64,000 bases of DNA from an uncultured Prevotellaceae bacterium (GTDB lineage: Bacteria; Bacteroidota; Bacteroidia; Bacteroidales; Bacteroidaceae): contig CADCHG010000001.1 in assembly GCA_902801155.1 (NCBI GenBank), positions 186,001 to 250,000 of the forward strand. Direction: 5' to 3'. Position 1 is the stretch's first letter. Every line of letters begins with the position of its first letter. The notes beneath the pieces were generated by a model. That model did not search any database and had not been told where the DNA came from. It saw only the letters and a list, made by a program, of their open reading frames with translations. The position numbers and the translations under genes were made by a program. This document shows, piece by piece, positions 38,985 through 47,750 of the stretch.

Positions 38985-39584
38985 ATGAACAACAGCAACA
39001 TTACCGAGAAATGGAGCGAGAACGTTATCATCGTAGATGGCGACTACGTTGATTCTGTTGCTTTCAACCTCATAGTCAACTTTGAGCGAATGATAGGCCG
39101 TCACATCCCAGAGGCTGACCTTGCACATTGGCTTGACTGCATAGCTCTTGACGGAGGAGTAAAGGGCGAATCTGAGACCTCGGTCATCTTCATTCACGAC
39201 AAGGAAAAGGAAGGCATGAAAAACTTCCGTCCTTCCAAATACGAGGAAGACATGAACGGCAAGGCTTTTCGTGACAATCTTGGAGAGTTCACCATGAGCA
39301 GTTTCCCTGTAGAGAAGGTTGTAAGCAAGGGCGACTTCATCATCGACATAGCAAAGACCGCCGCCAACCACAAGGACGTAAAGCGAGTCATGATTATTGC
39401 CGACTGCGATGACGGTACTATGGTCGATTATCTCCGTCATGCACTAAAGGATGCTGACGACGAGAAGAGAATCACGGTATTCGCGATGCAACCGATTGCG
39501 GGAGGAAATTTCAGACAGGAAATACTCGGTTACTCGCTGATGTCAGCACTTGGCATAAAGAGCGAGGAAATAAAAGCAAATTGA
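38985..39584 (+). CDS. Conserved Bacteroidales hypothetical protein (possibly DUF6621)
   Basis: 199 residues, cytosolic, with no signal peptide. Visible features are an N-terminal VIIVDGDYVDSVAFNLIVNFE, a central VIFIHDKEKEGM, and a C-terminal MIIADCDDGTMVDYLRHAL followed by FAMQPIAGG. Two short beta-strand/acidic motifs (VDGDYVD and ADCDDG) suggest a Rossmann-like or receiver-like fold, but no family is certain. It is 69 bp upstream of the carboxynorspermidine dehydrogenase gene and may be co-transcribed with it. Confidence 0.65.
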   Translation: MNNSNITEKWSENVIIVDGDYVDSVAFNLIVNFERMIGRHIPEADLAHWLDCIALDGGVKGESETSVIFIHDKEKEGMKNFRPSKYEEDMNGKAFRDNLGEFTMSSFPVEKVVSKGDFIIDIAKTAANHKDVKRVMIIADCDDGTMVDYLRHALKDADDEKRITVFAMQPIAGGNFRQEILGYSLMSALGIKSEEIKAN

Positions 39585-39653
39585 AAATTAACAAGCTCTA
39601 GCTTGATTAGTTATAGCGAATAAAATTAGAAGTCGAAAATTAATAATAAAGAT

Positions 39654-40901
39654 ATGAACGGAAGAGTTTTAGTAATCGGTGCCGGTGGCGTTGCTACCGT
39701 AGCTATCGTGAAGATGGCAATGAACAGCGACATCTTCAAGGAGATTAAGATCGCAAGCCGTACAAAGGCAAAGTGCGATAACATCGTGAAGTATATCAAT
39801 GAGAAACTGCCAGATTGCAAGGCAGTTCTCTCAACAGCAAAGGTTGACGCTGACGATGTAGAGCAGTTGAAGGCTCTCATGAGCGACTACAAGCCAGAAA
39901 TCGTAGTAAACCTCGCATTGCCTTATCAGGACCTCACAATCATGGATGCCTGTCTTGCTTGTGGCTGTAACTATCTCGACACAGCCAACTACGAGCCAAA
40001 GGACGAAGCACACTTCGAGTACTCTTGGCAGTGGGCTTACCGTGAACGTTTCGAGAAGGCTGGCCTCTGTGCAATTCTCGGATGCGGTTTCGACCCAGGC
40101 GTTACAAGCATCTACACAGCATACGCAGCAAAGCATCACTTTGACGAGATTCAGTATCTCGACATTGTTGACTGCAACGCAGGAAATCACCATAAGGCAT
40201 TCGCAACAAACTTCAATCCGGAAATCAATATCCGCGAGATTACCCAGAAGGGACTGTATTATGAGAACGGCAAGTACATCGAAACTGAGCCAATGGAGAT
40301 TCACAAGCCTCTCACCTACCCTAACATCGGTCCTCGCGAGTCATATCTTCTCCACCACGAGGAAATAGAATCTCTCGTAATCAACTATCCAACAATCAAG
40401 CGTGCACGTTTCTGGATGACATTCGGACAGCAGTATCTCACATATCTCGACGTTATCCAGAACATCGGTATGTCACGTATTGACGAGGTAGAGTACGAGG
40501 CACCAAAGGCTGACGGCACAGGCGTAGAGAAGGTGAAAATCGTTCCTCTGCAGTTCCTCAAGGCCGTTCTTCCAAACCCACAGGAGCTTGGCGAGAACTA
40601 CGAGGGCGAGACATCCATCGGTTGCCGTATCCGCGGTCTGAAAGATGGCAAGGAGCAGACATACTACGTTTACAACAACTGCAAGCATCAGGATGCCTAT
40701 ATGGAGACTGGAATGCAGGGCGTAAGCTACACCACTGGTGTTCCAGCCATGATCGGTGCAATGATGTTCCTCAAAGGAATATGGTCAAAGCCAGGCGTTC
40801 ACAACGTAGAGGAGTTTGATCCAGATCCATTCATGGAGCAACTCAACACACAGGGACTTCCTTGGCATGAGATCTTCAACGAGGATTTGGAGCTTGATTA
40901 A
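39654..40901 (+). CDS. Carboxynorspermidine/carboxyspermidine dehydrogenase (saccharopine dehydrogenase family)
   Basis: 415 residues with an N-terminal NADP-binding Rossmann fold (RVLVIGAGGVATVAIVK). YLDTANYEP, CGFDPGVTSIYTAYA and the C-terminal GMQGVSYTTGVPAMIGAM are typical of the saccharopine dehydrogenase-like reductases that make spermidine or norspermidine from aspartate semialdehyde and a diamine. This is the alternative polyamine route used by Bacteroidales. The partner decarboxylase (NspC) is not in this window. A palindromic repeat separates it from recA. Confidence 0.88.
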   Translation: MNGRVLVIGAGGVATVAIVKMAMNSDIFKEIKIASRTKAKCDNIVKYINEKLPDCKAVLSTAKVDADDVEQLKALMSDYKPEIVVNLALPYQDLTIMDACLACGCNYLDTANYEPKDEAHFEYSWQWAYRERFEKAGLCAILGCGFDPGVTSIYTAYAAKHHFDEIQYLDIVDCNAGNHHKAFATNFNPEINIREITQKGLYYENGKYIETEPMEIHKPLTYPNIGPRESYLLHHEEIESLVINYPTIKRARFWMTFGQQYLTYLDVIQNIGMSRIDEVEYEAPKADGTGVEKVKIVPLQFLKAVLPNPQELGENYEGETSIGCRIRGLKDGKEQTYYVYNNCKHQDAYMETGMQGVSYTTGVPAMIGAMMFLKGIWSKPGVHNVEEFDPDPFMEQLNTQGLPWHEIFNEDLELD

Positions 40902-40910
40902 AACAAAAAA

Positions 40911-41058
40911 CAGCCTCTCACCTACCCTATGGACAGCCTCTCCCCAAGGGGCGAAGAAATAGTTAGATTTTATCCTTAACAACAGTTCTAACAAGCGAAC
41001 AAATGTAACATCGCCCTCACCCCTTGGGGAGAGGGCATCAGCAGGACGGGTGAGGGAC
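40911..41058. repeat. 148-bp GC-rich inverted element upstream of recA
   Basis: CCTCTCACC...CTCTCCCCAAGGGGCG on the left faces CCCTTGGGGAGAGGGC...GGGTGAGGGA on the right, around an AT-rich centre. A sister copy lies at 54159-54306. It occupies nearly the entire gap before recA. Confidence 0.8.
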
Positions 41059-41083
41059 CAGTATTTAATTAATTATAAACTAT

Positions 41084-42169
41084 ATGGCAAAGAAAGAGAA
41101 AGAAGAGAAGCCTCTCGACGCAAAAGAGGCAAAGCTGAAAGCATTGCAAGCAGCACTCGGCAAGATAGAGAAAGACTTCGGTAAGGGAAGTATAATGAAG
41201 CTCGGCGACGAGAAGGTGGAGAAGGTGGATGTCATTCCTACCGGATCTGTAGGTCTCGACCTCGCCCTCGGCGTAGGCGGCTACCCAAGAGGCCGTATCA
41301 TCGAGATATATGGTCCTGAGTCATCAGGTAAGACAACCCTCGCAATCCACGCCATTGCAGAGGCACAGAAGCTCGGTGGCATCGCTGCTATCATCGACGC
41401 AGAGCACGCCTTCGACCGCTTCTATGCTGAGGCACTTGGAGTTGATGTGGATAACCTCTTCATCTCACAGCCTGACAACGGTGAACAGGCACTCGAAATC
41501 GCTGACCAACTCATATCAAGTGCAGCTGTTGATCTCGTAGTCATCGACTCTGTTGCAGCCCTCACACCAAAGGCTGAGATTGAAGGTACAATGGGCGACA
41601 ACAAGGTTGGCCTTCAGGCACGTCTTATGTCACAAGCGTTGCGTAAACTCACATCAACGATTTCAAAGACAAATACCACCTGTATCTTCATCAACCAGTT
41701 GCGAGAGAAAATCGGAATATCATTCGGCAACCCTGAGACAACAACAGGCGGTAATGCGCTTAAGTTCTATGCATCTGTCCGCATCGATATCCGTAAGGCA
41801 GCAGCCATCAAGGACGGCGACACACAGCTTGGCAACCTTACCAGAGTAAAGGTTGTGAAGAACAAGGTAGCCCCTCCATTCAGAAAGTGCGAGTTTGACA
41901 TTCTGTACGGGCAGGGCATCTCCAAGCTCGGTGAGATTCTCGACTTCGCAATCGAGTATGACATCATCCAGAAGAGCGGCTCATGGCTGTCTTACGAAGG
42001 CGCAAAAATTGCACAGGGACGCGACAAGGGTATTGCAATACTCAAGGATAACCCAGAACTTGCTGAGGAAATCGAGGCTAAGGTTCGTCAGGTTCTCGCA
42101 GAGAACAACGGTCATGCACCTAATGGCGCGATGAAAGAAACGACAGAAGAAGCAGAAACAGCAGAGTAA
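41084..42169 (+). CDS. recA: Recombinase RecA
   Basis: 361 residues. It forms ATP-dependent filaments on single-stranded DNA for homologous recombination. Walker A is [14 protein letters not shown]; Walker B is in [13 protein letters not shown]; the L2 region is [37 protein letters not shown] replaces the proteobacterial EHALDPxYA, as in other Bacteroidetes. An acidic C-terminal tail ([10 protein letters not shown]) is present. I see no SOS box; the upstream gap is filled by a palindromic repeat. Confidence 0.97.
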   Translation: MAKKEKEEKPLDAKEAKLKALQAALGKIEKDFGKGSIMKLGDEKVEKVDVIPTGSVGLDLALGVGGYPRGRIIEIYGPESSGKTTLAIHAIAEAQKLGGIAAIIDAEHAFDRFYAEALGVDVDNLFISQPDNGEQALEIADQLISSAAVDLVVIDSVAALTPKAEIEGTMGDNKVGLQARLMSQALRKLTSTISKTNTTCIFINQLREKIGISFGNPETTTGGNALKFYASVRIDIRKAAAIKDGDTQLGNLTRVKVVKNKVAPPFRKCEFDILYGQGISKLGEILDFAIEYDIIQKSGSWLSYEGAKIAQGRDKGIAILKDNPELAEEIEAKVRQVLAENNGHAPNGAMKETTEEAETAE

Positions 42170-42182
42170 ATAATAGGATAAG

Positions 42183-42269
42183 GGAAACGGATTTATCTGA
42201 TTATTCTGATAGCTGGCGCAGTAATGCTCTGTGCAATTCATATCAGATAAATAAGATAAATCCGTTTCC
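42183..42269. repeat. 87-bp imperfect palindrome, copy A
   Basis: Arms GGAAACGGATTTATCT and AGATAAATCCGTTTCC surround an asymmetric core (GATAGCTGGCGCAGTA at 42208-42223). An inverted copy lies at 43808-43893, so the two flank the C1 peptidase gene. Confidence 0.85.
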
Positions 42270-42297
42270 TTTATTTATCAAATACACATTAACTGGT

Positions 42298-43725
42298 ATG
42301 CCCATGACAATAAACACTATCAAAAAACACTCCTCCTTGAGAGGATTGGGGGCTCTTTTCCTCCTTTTTGCCCTCCCTTCATTGGCTCAGGATGGCGGTA
42401 TTTCCCCAGAGATGCTTACAAAAATTCAACAGACTCGTCCACAGGGCAACGCGGAGAAGGCTCTTGTCAATGCGATGGCGACAATGAGCATCAACGACCT
42501 TGCAAAGAATGCAGCAAAGCAGGGAAAGATAGATACAAAGTTCAGTATCGAGACTCCAAAGCAGAGCATCCATAACCAGAAGTCATCTGGCCGTTGCTGG
42601 ATGTTCTCAAGCATGAACGTGCTCCGTTCTCGCTTTGCACTAGAGCACAAGGACACACTTGCCGTGGAATATTCACAGGACTACCTGTTCTTCTACGACC
42701 AGTTGGAGAAAGCCAACCTCTTCCTGCAAGGCGTAATAGAGACGGCAACAAAGTCTATGGACCATCCCGACGTGAAGTTCTTCTTCCGCTCTCCGCTCAG
42801 CGATGGCGGCACGTTCTGCGGAATAATAGATCTGACAAAGAAATACGGTCTTGTTCCAAAGTCTGTACGTCCTGAGACCTATCAGGCAGAGAACACCCGT
42901 CTGATGTCAAATATCATCGAGACAAAGCTGCGCGAATACGGTCTTGAACTGCGTTCCATGGTTACAGCAAAGAAGAAGGCAGCAGCTATAAACAGCCGTA
43001 AGACAGAGATGCTTTCAGAGGTATATCGCATTCTCTCCATGACACTTGGCGAACCTGTCAAGGAATTCAAATACGCCCACCGTGACAAGAACGGCAATAT
43101 CAAGGGCGAGGAGAAGACATACACGCCAATGGAGTTCTACAAGGAAACCGTCAAAGATCCGATAGAAGATACCTTCCTCATGCTCATGAACGACCCACGT
43201 CACCCTTATTACAAGGTGTATGAAGTGGAATACGACCGCCACACATACGATGGTCACAACTGGCGATATATCAACCTCCCAATCGAGGATATAGAGTCTA
43301 TCGCCATAGCATCCCTGAAGGACGGCCGTAAGATGTACAGCTCATACGACCTCCCACAGATGGACAGAAACCGCGGATATATGGATCTCGACCTCTGGGA
43401 CTACTCCACCCTCTTCGGCTTACAGTTCCCTATGACAAAGGCTGAGCGTATCTCCACATTCGAGAGTGTATCAGCACACGCCATGACCCTTACCGCCGTA
43501 GATCTCGACAAGAACGGCAAGCCGAGGAAATGGAAGGTAGAGAACAGTTGGGGAGAAGGCTCCGGTCAGCAAGGCTACGCTATCATGACCGAGGATTGGT
43601 TCAAGGAATATATGTTCCGTCTCGTTGTTGACAAGAAATACGTTCCAGAGAACATCCTCAAGCTGAAGGACGAGAAGCCAACGATGATACCTTACGACGA
43701 CCCGTTGTTCAAGGTAGAGGAATAG
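42298..43725 (+). CDS. pepC: C1 family aminopeptidase C / bleomycin hydrolase-like, with signal peptide
   Basis: 475 residues. The papain-like bleomycin hydrolase fold is clear: catalytic Cys in KSSGRCWMFSSMNVLRS, His in SAHAMTLTAVDLD and Asn in VENSWGEGSGQQGY. Unlike Firmicutes PepC, it begins with a hydrophobic leader (LRGLGALFLLFALPSLAQDG), so it is probably exported to the periplasm. The family normally forms hexameric self-trimming aminopeptidases. An ATG two codons downstream (42304) is an alternative start. The gene is framed by two inverted copies of an 87-bp palindrome. Confidence 0.88.
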   Translation: MPMTINTIKKHSSLRGLGALFLLFALPSLAQDGGISPEMLTKIQQTRPQGNAEKALVNAMATMSINDLAKNAAKQGKIDTKFSIETPKQSIHNQKSSGRCWMFSSMNVLRSRFALEHKDTLAVEYSQDYLFFYDQLEKANLFLQGVIETATKSMDHPDVKFFFRSPLSDGGTFCGIIDLTKKYGLVPKSVRPETYQAENTRLMSNIIETKLREYGLELRSMVTAKKKAAAINSRKTEMLSEVYRILSMTLGEPVKEFKYAHRDKNGNIKGEEKTYTPMEFYKETVKDPIEDTFLMLMNDPRHPYYKVYEVEYDRHTYDGHNWRYINLPIEDIESIAIASLKDGRKMYSSYDLPQMDRNRGYMDLDLWDYSTLFGLQFPMTKAERISTFESVSAHAMTLTAVDLDKNGKPRKWKVENSWGEGSGQQGYAIMTEDWFKEYMFRLVVDKKYVPENILKLKDEKPTMIPYDDPLFKVEE

Positions 43726-43735
43726 CCAAACAAAA

Positions 43736-43976
43736 GCCTAACCAAGCCTTCCCCAAGGGAAGGATGTTTGATACATTTGTTCGCTATTTTTTCGTAAAAA
43801 GAATAAAGGAAACGGATTTATCTGTTTTATCTGAAATAAATCGCATAAATAATACTGCGCCAGCTATCAGATAAATCAGATAAATCCGCTTCTTTTTTTA
43901 AAAATTGAATTAACGCTAAAATAATGAGCGTTTATTACTATTAAACATCCTTCCCTTTGGGAAGGCTTGGTTAGGC
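43736..43976. repeat. Nested palindromic block downstream of pepC
   Basis: A 33-bp GCCTAACC element (43736-43768) and its inverted copy (43944-43976) enclose copy B of the 87-bp palindrome (43808-43893, core TACTGCGCCAGCTATC). The whole block can fold as a large nested hairpin between the convergent pepC and purU genes. Confidence 0.8.
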
Positions 43977-43983
43977 TTTTTAT

Positions 43984-44847
43984 TTATGAGAAGATGATAG
44001 TCTTGTTATGATATGTAAGAATCTTCCTCTCGATATGCTTCTTAACGGCACGTGAGAGGACGATTTTCTCAAGATCCTTACCCTTGAGAACAAGAGTCTC
44101 GGGGGTGTCCTTATGAGTGATGCGTACAACATCCTGCTCAATGATAGGACCGGCATCAAGCTCAGAGGTAACATAGTGGCTTGTAGCACCTATAATCTTA
44201 ACACCACGCTGGTAAGCCTGATGGTAAGGCTTTGCTCCTATGAAAGCAGGAAGGAATGAGTGGTGGATATTGATAATCTTATGAGGATAGCGCTTTATCA
44301 TATCCTCTGAGATAATCTGCATATAGCGGGCAAGAACGATGAATGAGATACGCTCCTTCTTCAGAAGCTCCATCTCAGCCTTCTCCACCTCCTGCTTGTT
44401 TGACCAGTCTTTCTTTATTGACCATACATAGTAAGGAATACCAAACTGATCTGCCACGTAGCGAAGGTCCTCGTGGTTGCTGACGATACATGGAATCTCA
44501 ACGTCAAGTTCGCCTGCCTTATAGCGCGCAAGAAGATCGTAGAGACAATGGCTCATCTTACTTACAAACAGAGCCATGCGAGGCTTCACATAGTTGAAAT
44601 AGATGTCGAACTCCATCTCATATCGTGAGCCGTACAATGTCTCAATATACTCTTCAATCTTCTCTGAAGGGATAGAGAACTCGGCAAGTTCCCACTCCAC
44701 ACGCATGAAGAAACGGCCATCAACCTTGTCCACATACTGGTCAAGGTAAACAATGTTACCGTGATTATCGGTAATGAACTTGGTGATATCTGTAATAATA
44801 CCCAGCTGATCCGGGCAATGTAGCAATAATATAGCAGTCTGTTGCAT
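43984..44847 (-). CDS. purU: Formyltetrahydrofolate deformylase
   Basis: 287 residues. It hydrolyses 10-formyl-THF to THF and formate, balancing one-carbon pools. The N-terminal ACT domain (AILLLHCPDQLGIITDITKF) is followed by the formyltransferase-like domain with IPCIVSNHEDLRYVADQFGIPYY split as expected and the catalytic NIHHSFLPAFIGAKPYHQAY and THYVTSELDAGPIIEQ-type motifs. The start is the ATG at 44845-44847; the upstream in-frame codon is GTG. The heptamer array lies just upstream. Confidence 0.94.
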   Translation of the reverse strand: MQQTAILLLHCPDQLGIITDITKFITDNHGNIVYLDQYVDKVDGRFFMRVEWELAEFSIPSEKIEEYIETLYGSRYEMEFDIYFNYVKPRMALFVSKMSHCLYDLLARYKAGELDVEIPCIVSNHEDLRYVADQFGIPYYVWSIKKDWSNKQEVEKAEMELLKKERISFIVLARYMQIISEDMIKRYPHKIINIHHSFLPAFIGAKPYHQAYQRGVKIIGATSHYVTSELDAGPIIEQDVVRITHKDTPETLVLKGKDLEKIVLSRAVKKHIERKILTYHNKTIIFS

Positions 44848-44876
44848 TTCCACTGTTTACGTTTTATTTTTTATTT

Positions 44877-44960
44877 GTCAAAGGTCAAAGGTCGAAGGTC
44901 AAAGGTCGAAGCCTTAGTCCTTAGTCCTTAATCCTTGGACCTTAGTCCTTAGTCCTTTGT
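44877..44960. repeat. Two-part heptamer tandem array
   Basis: Five units like GTCAAAG/GTCGAAG (44877-44911) and seven like CCTTAGT (44912-44960). On the other strand these are the same two unit types as in 434-544. Confidence 0.85.
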
Positions 44961-45044
44961 CCATTTAAGATGCAAAAGTACAAATTTTTCAGCAAAACTG
45001 CAAGTTTTTAGTTCTTATAATATCGCTTTTTGGAAAGTTTTTAT

Positions 45045-45052
45045 TAATTTTG
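45045..45052 (+). promoter_or_regulatory. -7 element of the xylanase gene
   Basis: TAATTTTG lies about 40 bp before the ATG. The -33 region has no clear TTTG at the right distance, so regulated activation is possible. Confidence 0.5.
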
Positions 45053-45092
45053 TAGCGAATATCTGAATTCCAAAAACTAAAACCATATATTT

Positions 45093-47435
45093 ATGAAGAA
45101 ATTATACTTATTTATGCTTACAGCCGGACTTTCCCTCTCTGCTGTAGCACAGCAAAAATTTGAGTTGGGCAAGCCCAATAATGACAACTACCGATACTTG
45201 GACAAGTATCAAGCCCTCAAGGAGTATATCGACCGCTCCAAATATCCAAACTTCAAACTCGGTGTTGGAACTACCGTAAACGACTATCTCAACAACTCAT
45301 TGGTCAGGGATCTGACAAACAAGAACTTCAACGAGACAGTTGCAGGCAATGCCATGAAAATGGCAAGTTGCGTGGACGGCAATGGTAACATGAACTTCAC
45401 CACGGTGAAGAACTATGTGAAGAAAGCTACGGAAGCTGGTCTCAGCGTCTATGGCCATACCCTCGCATGGCATTCACAGCAGCCTAACGGCTGGCTTAGA
45501 GCTCTCCTTGCTGATAAGGCAGCACCAGAGCTTACCGATGGTGATGTAGAAATAGTATCGGTAGCAGCAAGCAAGGACTTCCGCAAGACGCAGAGCGTGG
45601 GGTGGAAGGATGATGAAACTAAAAATGGGTTTAAAATCACATTTGATGCTACTGACGGTCTACACGTAAATGCGACAAAGTCATGCGCGTACGAAGTGCA
45701 GTTTGTAGGCATGTCCGACATCATCCTCACAAAGGGCAAGACCTACAAGATGACCATGACCGTCAAGGGCTCTAAGGCAGGAAAGGTTTCCGGTCGCCTC
45801 GGAGACTGGAGCACAGGTGCAAGCATCAACATTCCATTTACCACAGAATGGAAGGATGTGGAAATAAACATCAAGCCAACTATGGTTAGTAGCTTCATGC
45901 TTCTGCAGGTTCCTAACTACATTGGCGATGTCTATATCAAGAGCATCAAGATTGAGTCAAAGACAATGGGTAAGACCACTACCGAAGAAGACCGTCGCTG
46001 TATCAAGGCTCATGCCACAGCAAGACAGTCTGATGTATGGGACAATCAGATGTGGCTTGTTCCTGGTTCATTCTCTTCTGGAGCAAGCTATGTGTTCACG
46101 GCAGATGTTCGTGCCGACAAGCCAGCATACGCTTCTACACAGATTCATAAAGCCCCAGGCTCATACGTAGGTGATGGCATCGGCAGCATCAATTTCTCTA
46201 CCGAGTGGAAGACTATTGTCTTAAGTGGAAAATTCGGCAACGCCGGACAGAGCATCGCCCTCAACCTCAGCGAATTTGCCGACGAGAACAACTATTACTT
46301 CGACAACGTAAGTCTGAAGATTGGCGGTGTTGAGAAGATGAAGAACGGCGACTTTGAGGGTACTGAGGTTAGCACATTCAAGGTCAAGGAGAATAGTGGT
46401 AATGTCGTTGATCCTACTATCAGCGAAGGCATTACATACGTCTTTATTCCAAGCACCGTTCCTCTATCAAAGCAAGAACGCCACGATACCCTCGTCTATG
46501 CTATGGACAAGTGGATCAAGGGCATGATGGAGGCTTGCGACGGTAAGGTAAAGGCATGGGACCTTGTGAATGAGGCAATCTCCGGAGGCGGTAACGACGG
46601 TGAAGGCAACTATCTTCTTCAGCACTCTGAGGGCTATAATCCTAACGGCACATGGGATGTAGGTGGCGATGCCTTCTACTGGCAAGACTTTATGGGCGAC
46701 CTCGAATACGTTCGTCAGGCTTGCCGTCTTGCTCGCAAGTATGGTCCGGAGGATGTCAAACTCTTCATCAACGACTACAACCTTGAGTCTGAGTGGGATG
46801 ACAACAAGAAACTGAAGTCACTCATCAACTGGATAAAGAAATGGGAGTCTGATGGTGTTACCAAGATCGACGGTATCGGCACTCAGATGCATATCAGCTG
46901 TTTTGAGGACGAAAGCATTCTGAACAACATCAAGAGCCACATCACCAATATGTTCGATCTCATGGCAAAATCAGGCAAACTTGTTCGTGTCAGCGAGATG
47001 GATATGGGTTATGTCCGTGGTTCAAACAGATGGGGATCATCCACAAAGACAAGCGACCTGACCGAGGCAGAGCACAAGAAAATGGCAGACTTCTACGAAT
47101 GGATTCTCAAGGAATACTTCCGTCTCGTACCTCCAGAGCAGCAATGGGGTATCTGTCAATGGTGTGGAACAGACGCACCAGCCAATAGCGGATGGCGCAA
47201 AAATGAGCCTGTAGGTATCTGGGATCTCAACTACTACCGCAAGCACGTGTATGCCGGCTTTGTTCGCGGACTTAACGGAGGTGAGCCTACAGGTATTGAC
47301 AGCATTGAGGCTGACAAGAAGGTTGACACCTCTAATGGCATCTACAACCTCAACGGTATGCGTATGCCTACAACCTCTCTCGACGAACTCCCTTCAGGCC
47401 TCTACATTGTAAATGGCAAGAAAGTGGTTAAGTGA
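45093..47435 (+). CDS. GH10 endo-beta-1,4-xylanase with CBMs inserted in the catalytic domain
   Basis: 780 residues with a signal peptide (MKKLYLFMLTAGLSLSAVAQ). The GH10 barrel starts at about residue 30 (KLGVGTTVNDYLNN, GLSVYGHTLAWHSQQPNGWL). It is interrupted at about 150-450 by two CBM4/9-like beta-sandwich modules (KTYKMTMTVKGSKAG and SYVFTADVRADKP), then resumes. The acid/base is Glu494 in WDLVNEAISGG and the nucleophile Glu635 in VRVSEMDMGY. This split arrangement is known from Bacteroidetes xylanases and fits surface degradation of xylan. The C-terminal 45 residues (YNLNGMRMP...LPSGLYIVNGKKVVK) look like a sorting or anchoring tail. No other xylan gene is adjacent. Confidence 0.93.
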   Translation: MKKLYLFMLTAGLSLSAVAQQKFELGKPNNDNYRYLDKYQALKEYIDRSKYPNFKLGVGTTVNDYLNNSLVRDLTNKNFNETVAGNAMKMASCVDGNGNMNFTTVKNYVKKATEAGLSVYGHTLAWHSQQPNGWLRALLADKAAPELTDGDVEIVSVAASKDFRKTQSVGWKDDETKNGFKITFDATDGLHVNATKSCAYEVQFVGMSDIILTKGKTYKMTMTVKGSKAGKVSGRLGDWSTGASINIPFTTEWKDVEINIKPTMVSSFMLLQVPNYIGDVYIKSIKIESKTMGKTTTEEDRRCIKAHATARQSDVWDNQMWLVPGSFSSGASYVFTADVRADKPAYASTQIHKAPGSYVGDGIGSINFSTEWKTIVLSGKFGNAGQSIALNLSEFADENNYYFDNVSLKIGGVEKMKNGDFEGTEVSTFKVKENSGNVVDPTISEGITYVFIPSTVPLSKQERHDTLVYAMDKWIKGMMEACDGKVKAWDLVNEAISGGGNDGEGNYLLQHSEGYNPNGTWDVGGDAFYWQDFMGDLEYVRQACRLARKYGPEDVKLFINDYNLESEWDDNKKLKSLINWIKKWESDGVTKIDGIGTQMHISCFEDESILNNIKSHITNMFDLMAKSGKLVRVSEMDMGYVRGSNRWGSSTKTSDLTEAEHKKMADFYEWILKEYFRLVPPEQQWGICQWCGTDAPANSGWRKNEPVGIWDLNYYRKHVYAGFVRGLNGGEPTGIDSIEADKKVDTSNGIYNLNGMRMPTTSLDELPSGLYIVNGKKVVK

Positions 47436-47750
47436 TATTAAGACTTGCGAAGCTTGATGAGCTTTGCAAAGAACCTGCTTTAGCTTGTTGAACCATAGCG
47501 AAAAAATTAAAATATTAAACGCTAAGACGCGGAGTCGCAGAGTTTTTCTTTGTGCTTCGCGTCTTTGCGTTTATTGTTCGCAAGTATTATTATCTTTATT
47601 TCATAAGTAGTTAAATGAACTAAATAATCGTGTAAAAATGCCTGATTCTCAGGAATTATTCGTAACTTTGTCGCGCAAAAAGAAAGGGGACAGGTTCAAA
47701 TAACCACCTATAATTTATATCTTTAGGTCAGAAACAAATAAAATTTATAT
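47436..47750. other. Gap between xylanase and BspA-like genes
   Basis: A palindromic block at about 47516-47572 pairs CGCTAAGACGCGGAG with a complementary right arm ending CTTCGCGTCTTTGCG; part is shared with 8166-8186. A -7 element TAACTTTG (47663-47670) lies 80 bp before the next ATG. Confidence 0.65.
47663..47670 (+). promoter_or_regulatory. -7 element of the BspA-like gene
   Basis: TAACTTTG matches the consensus; the -33 site is weak. Confidence 0.5.
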
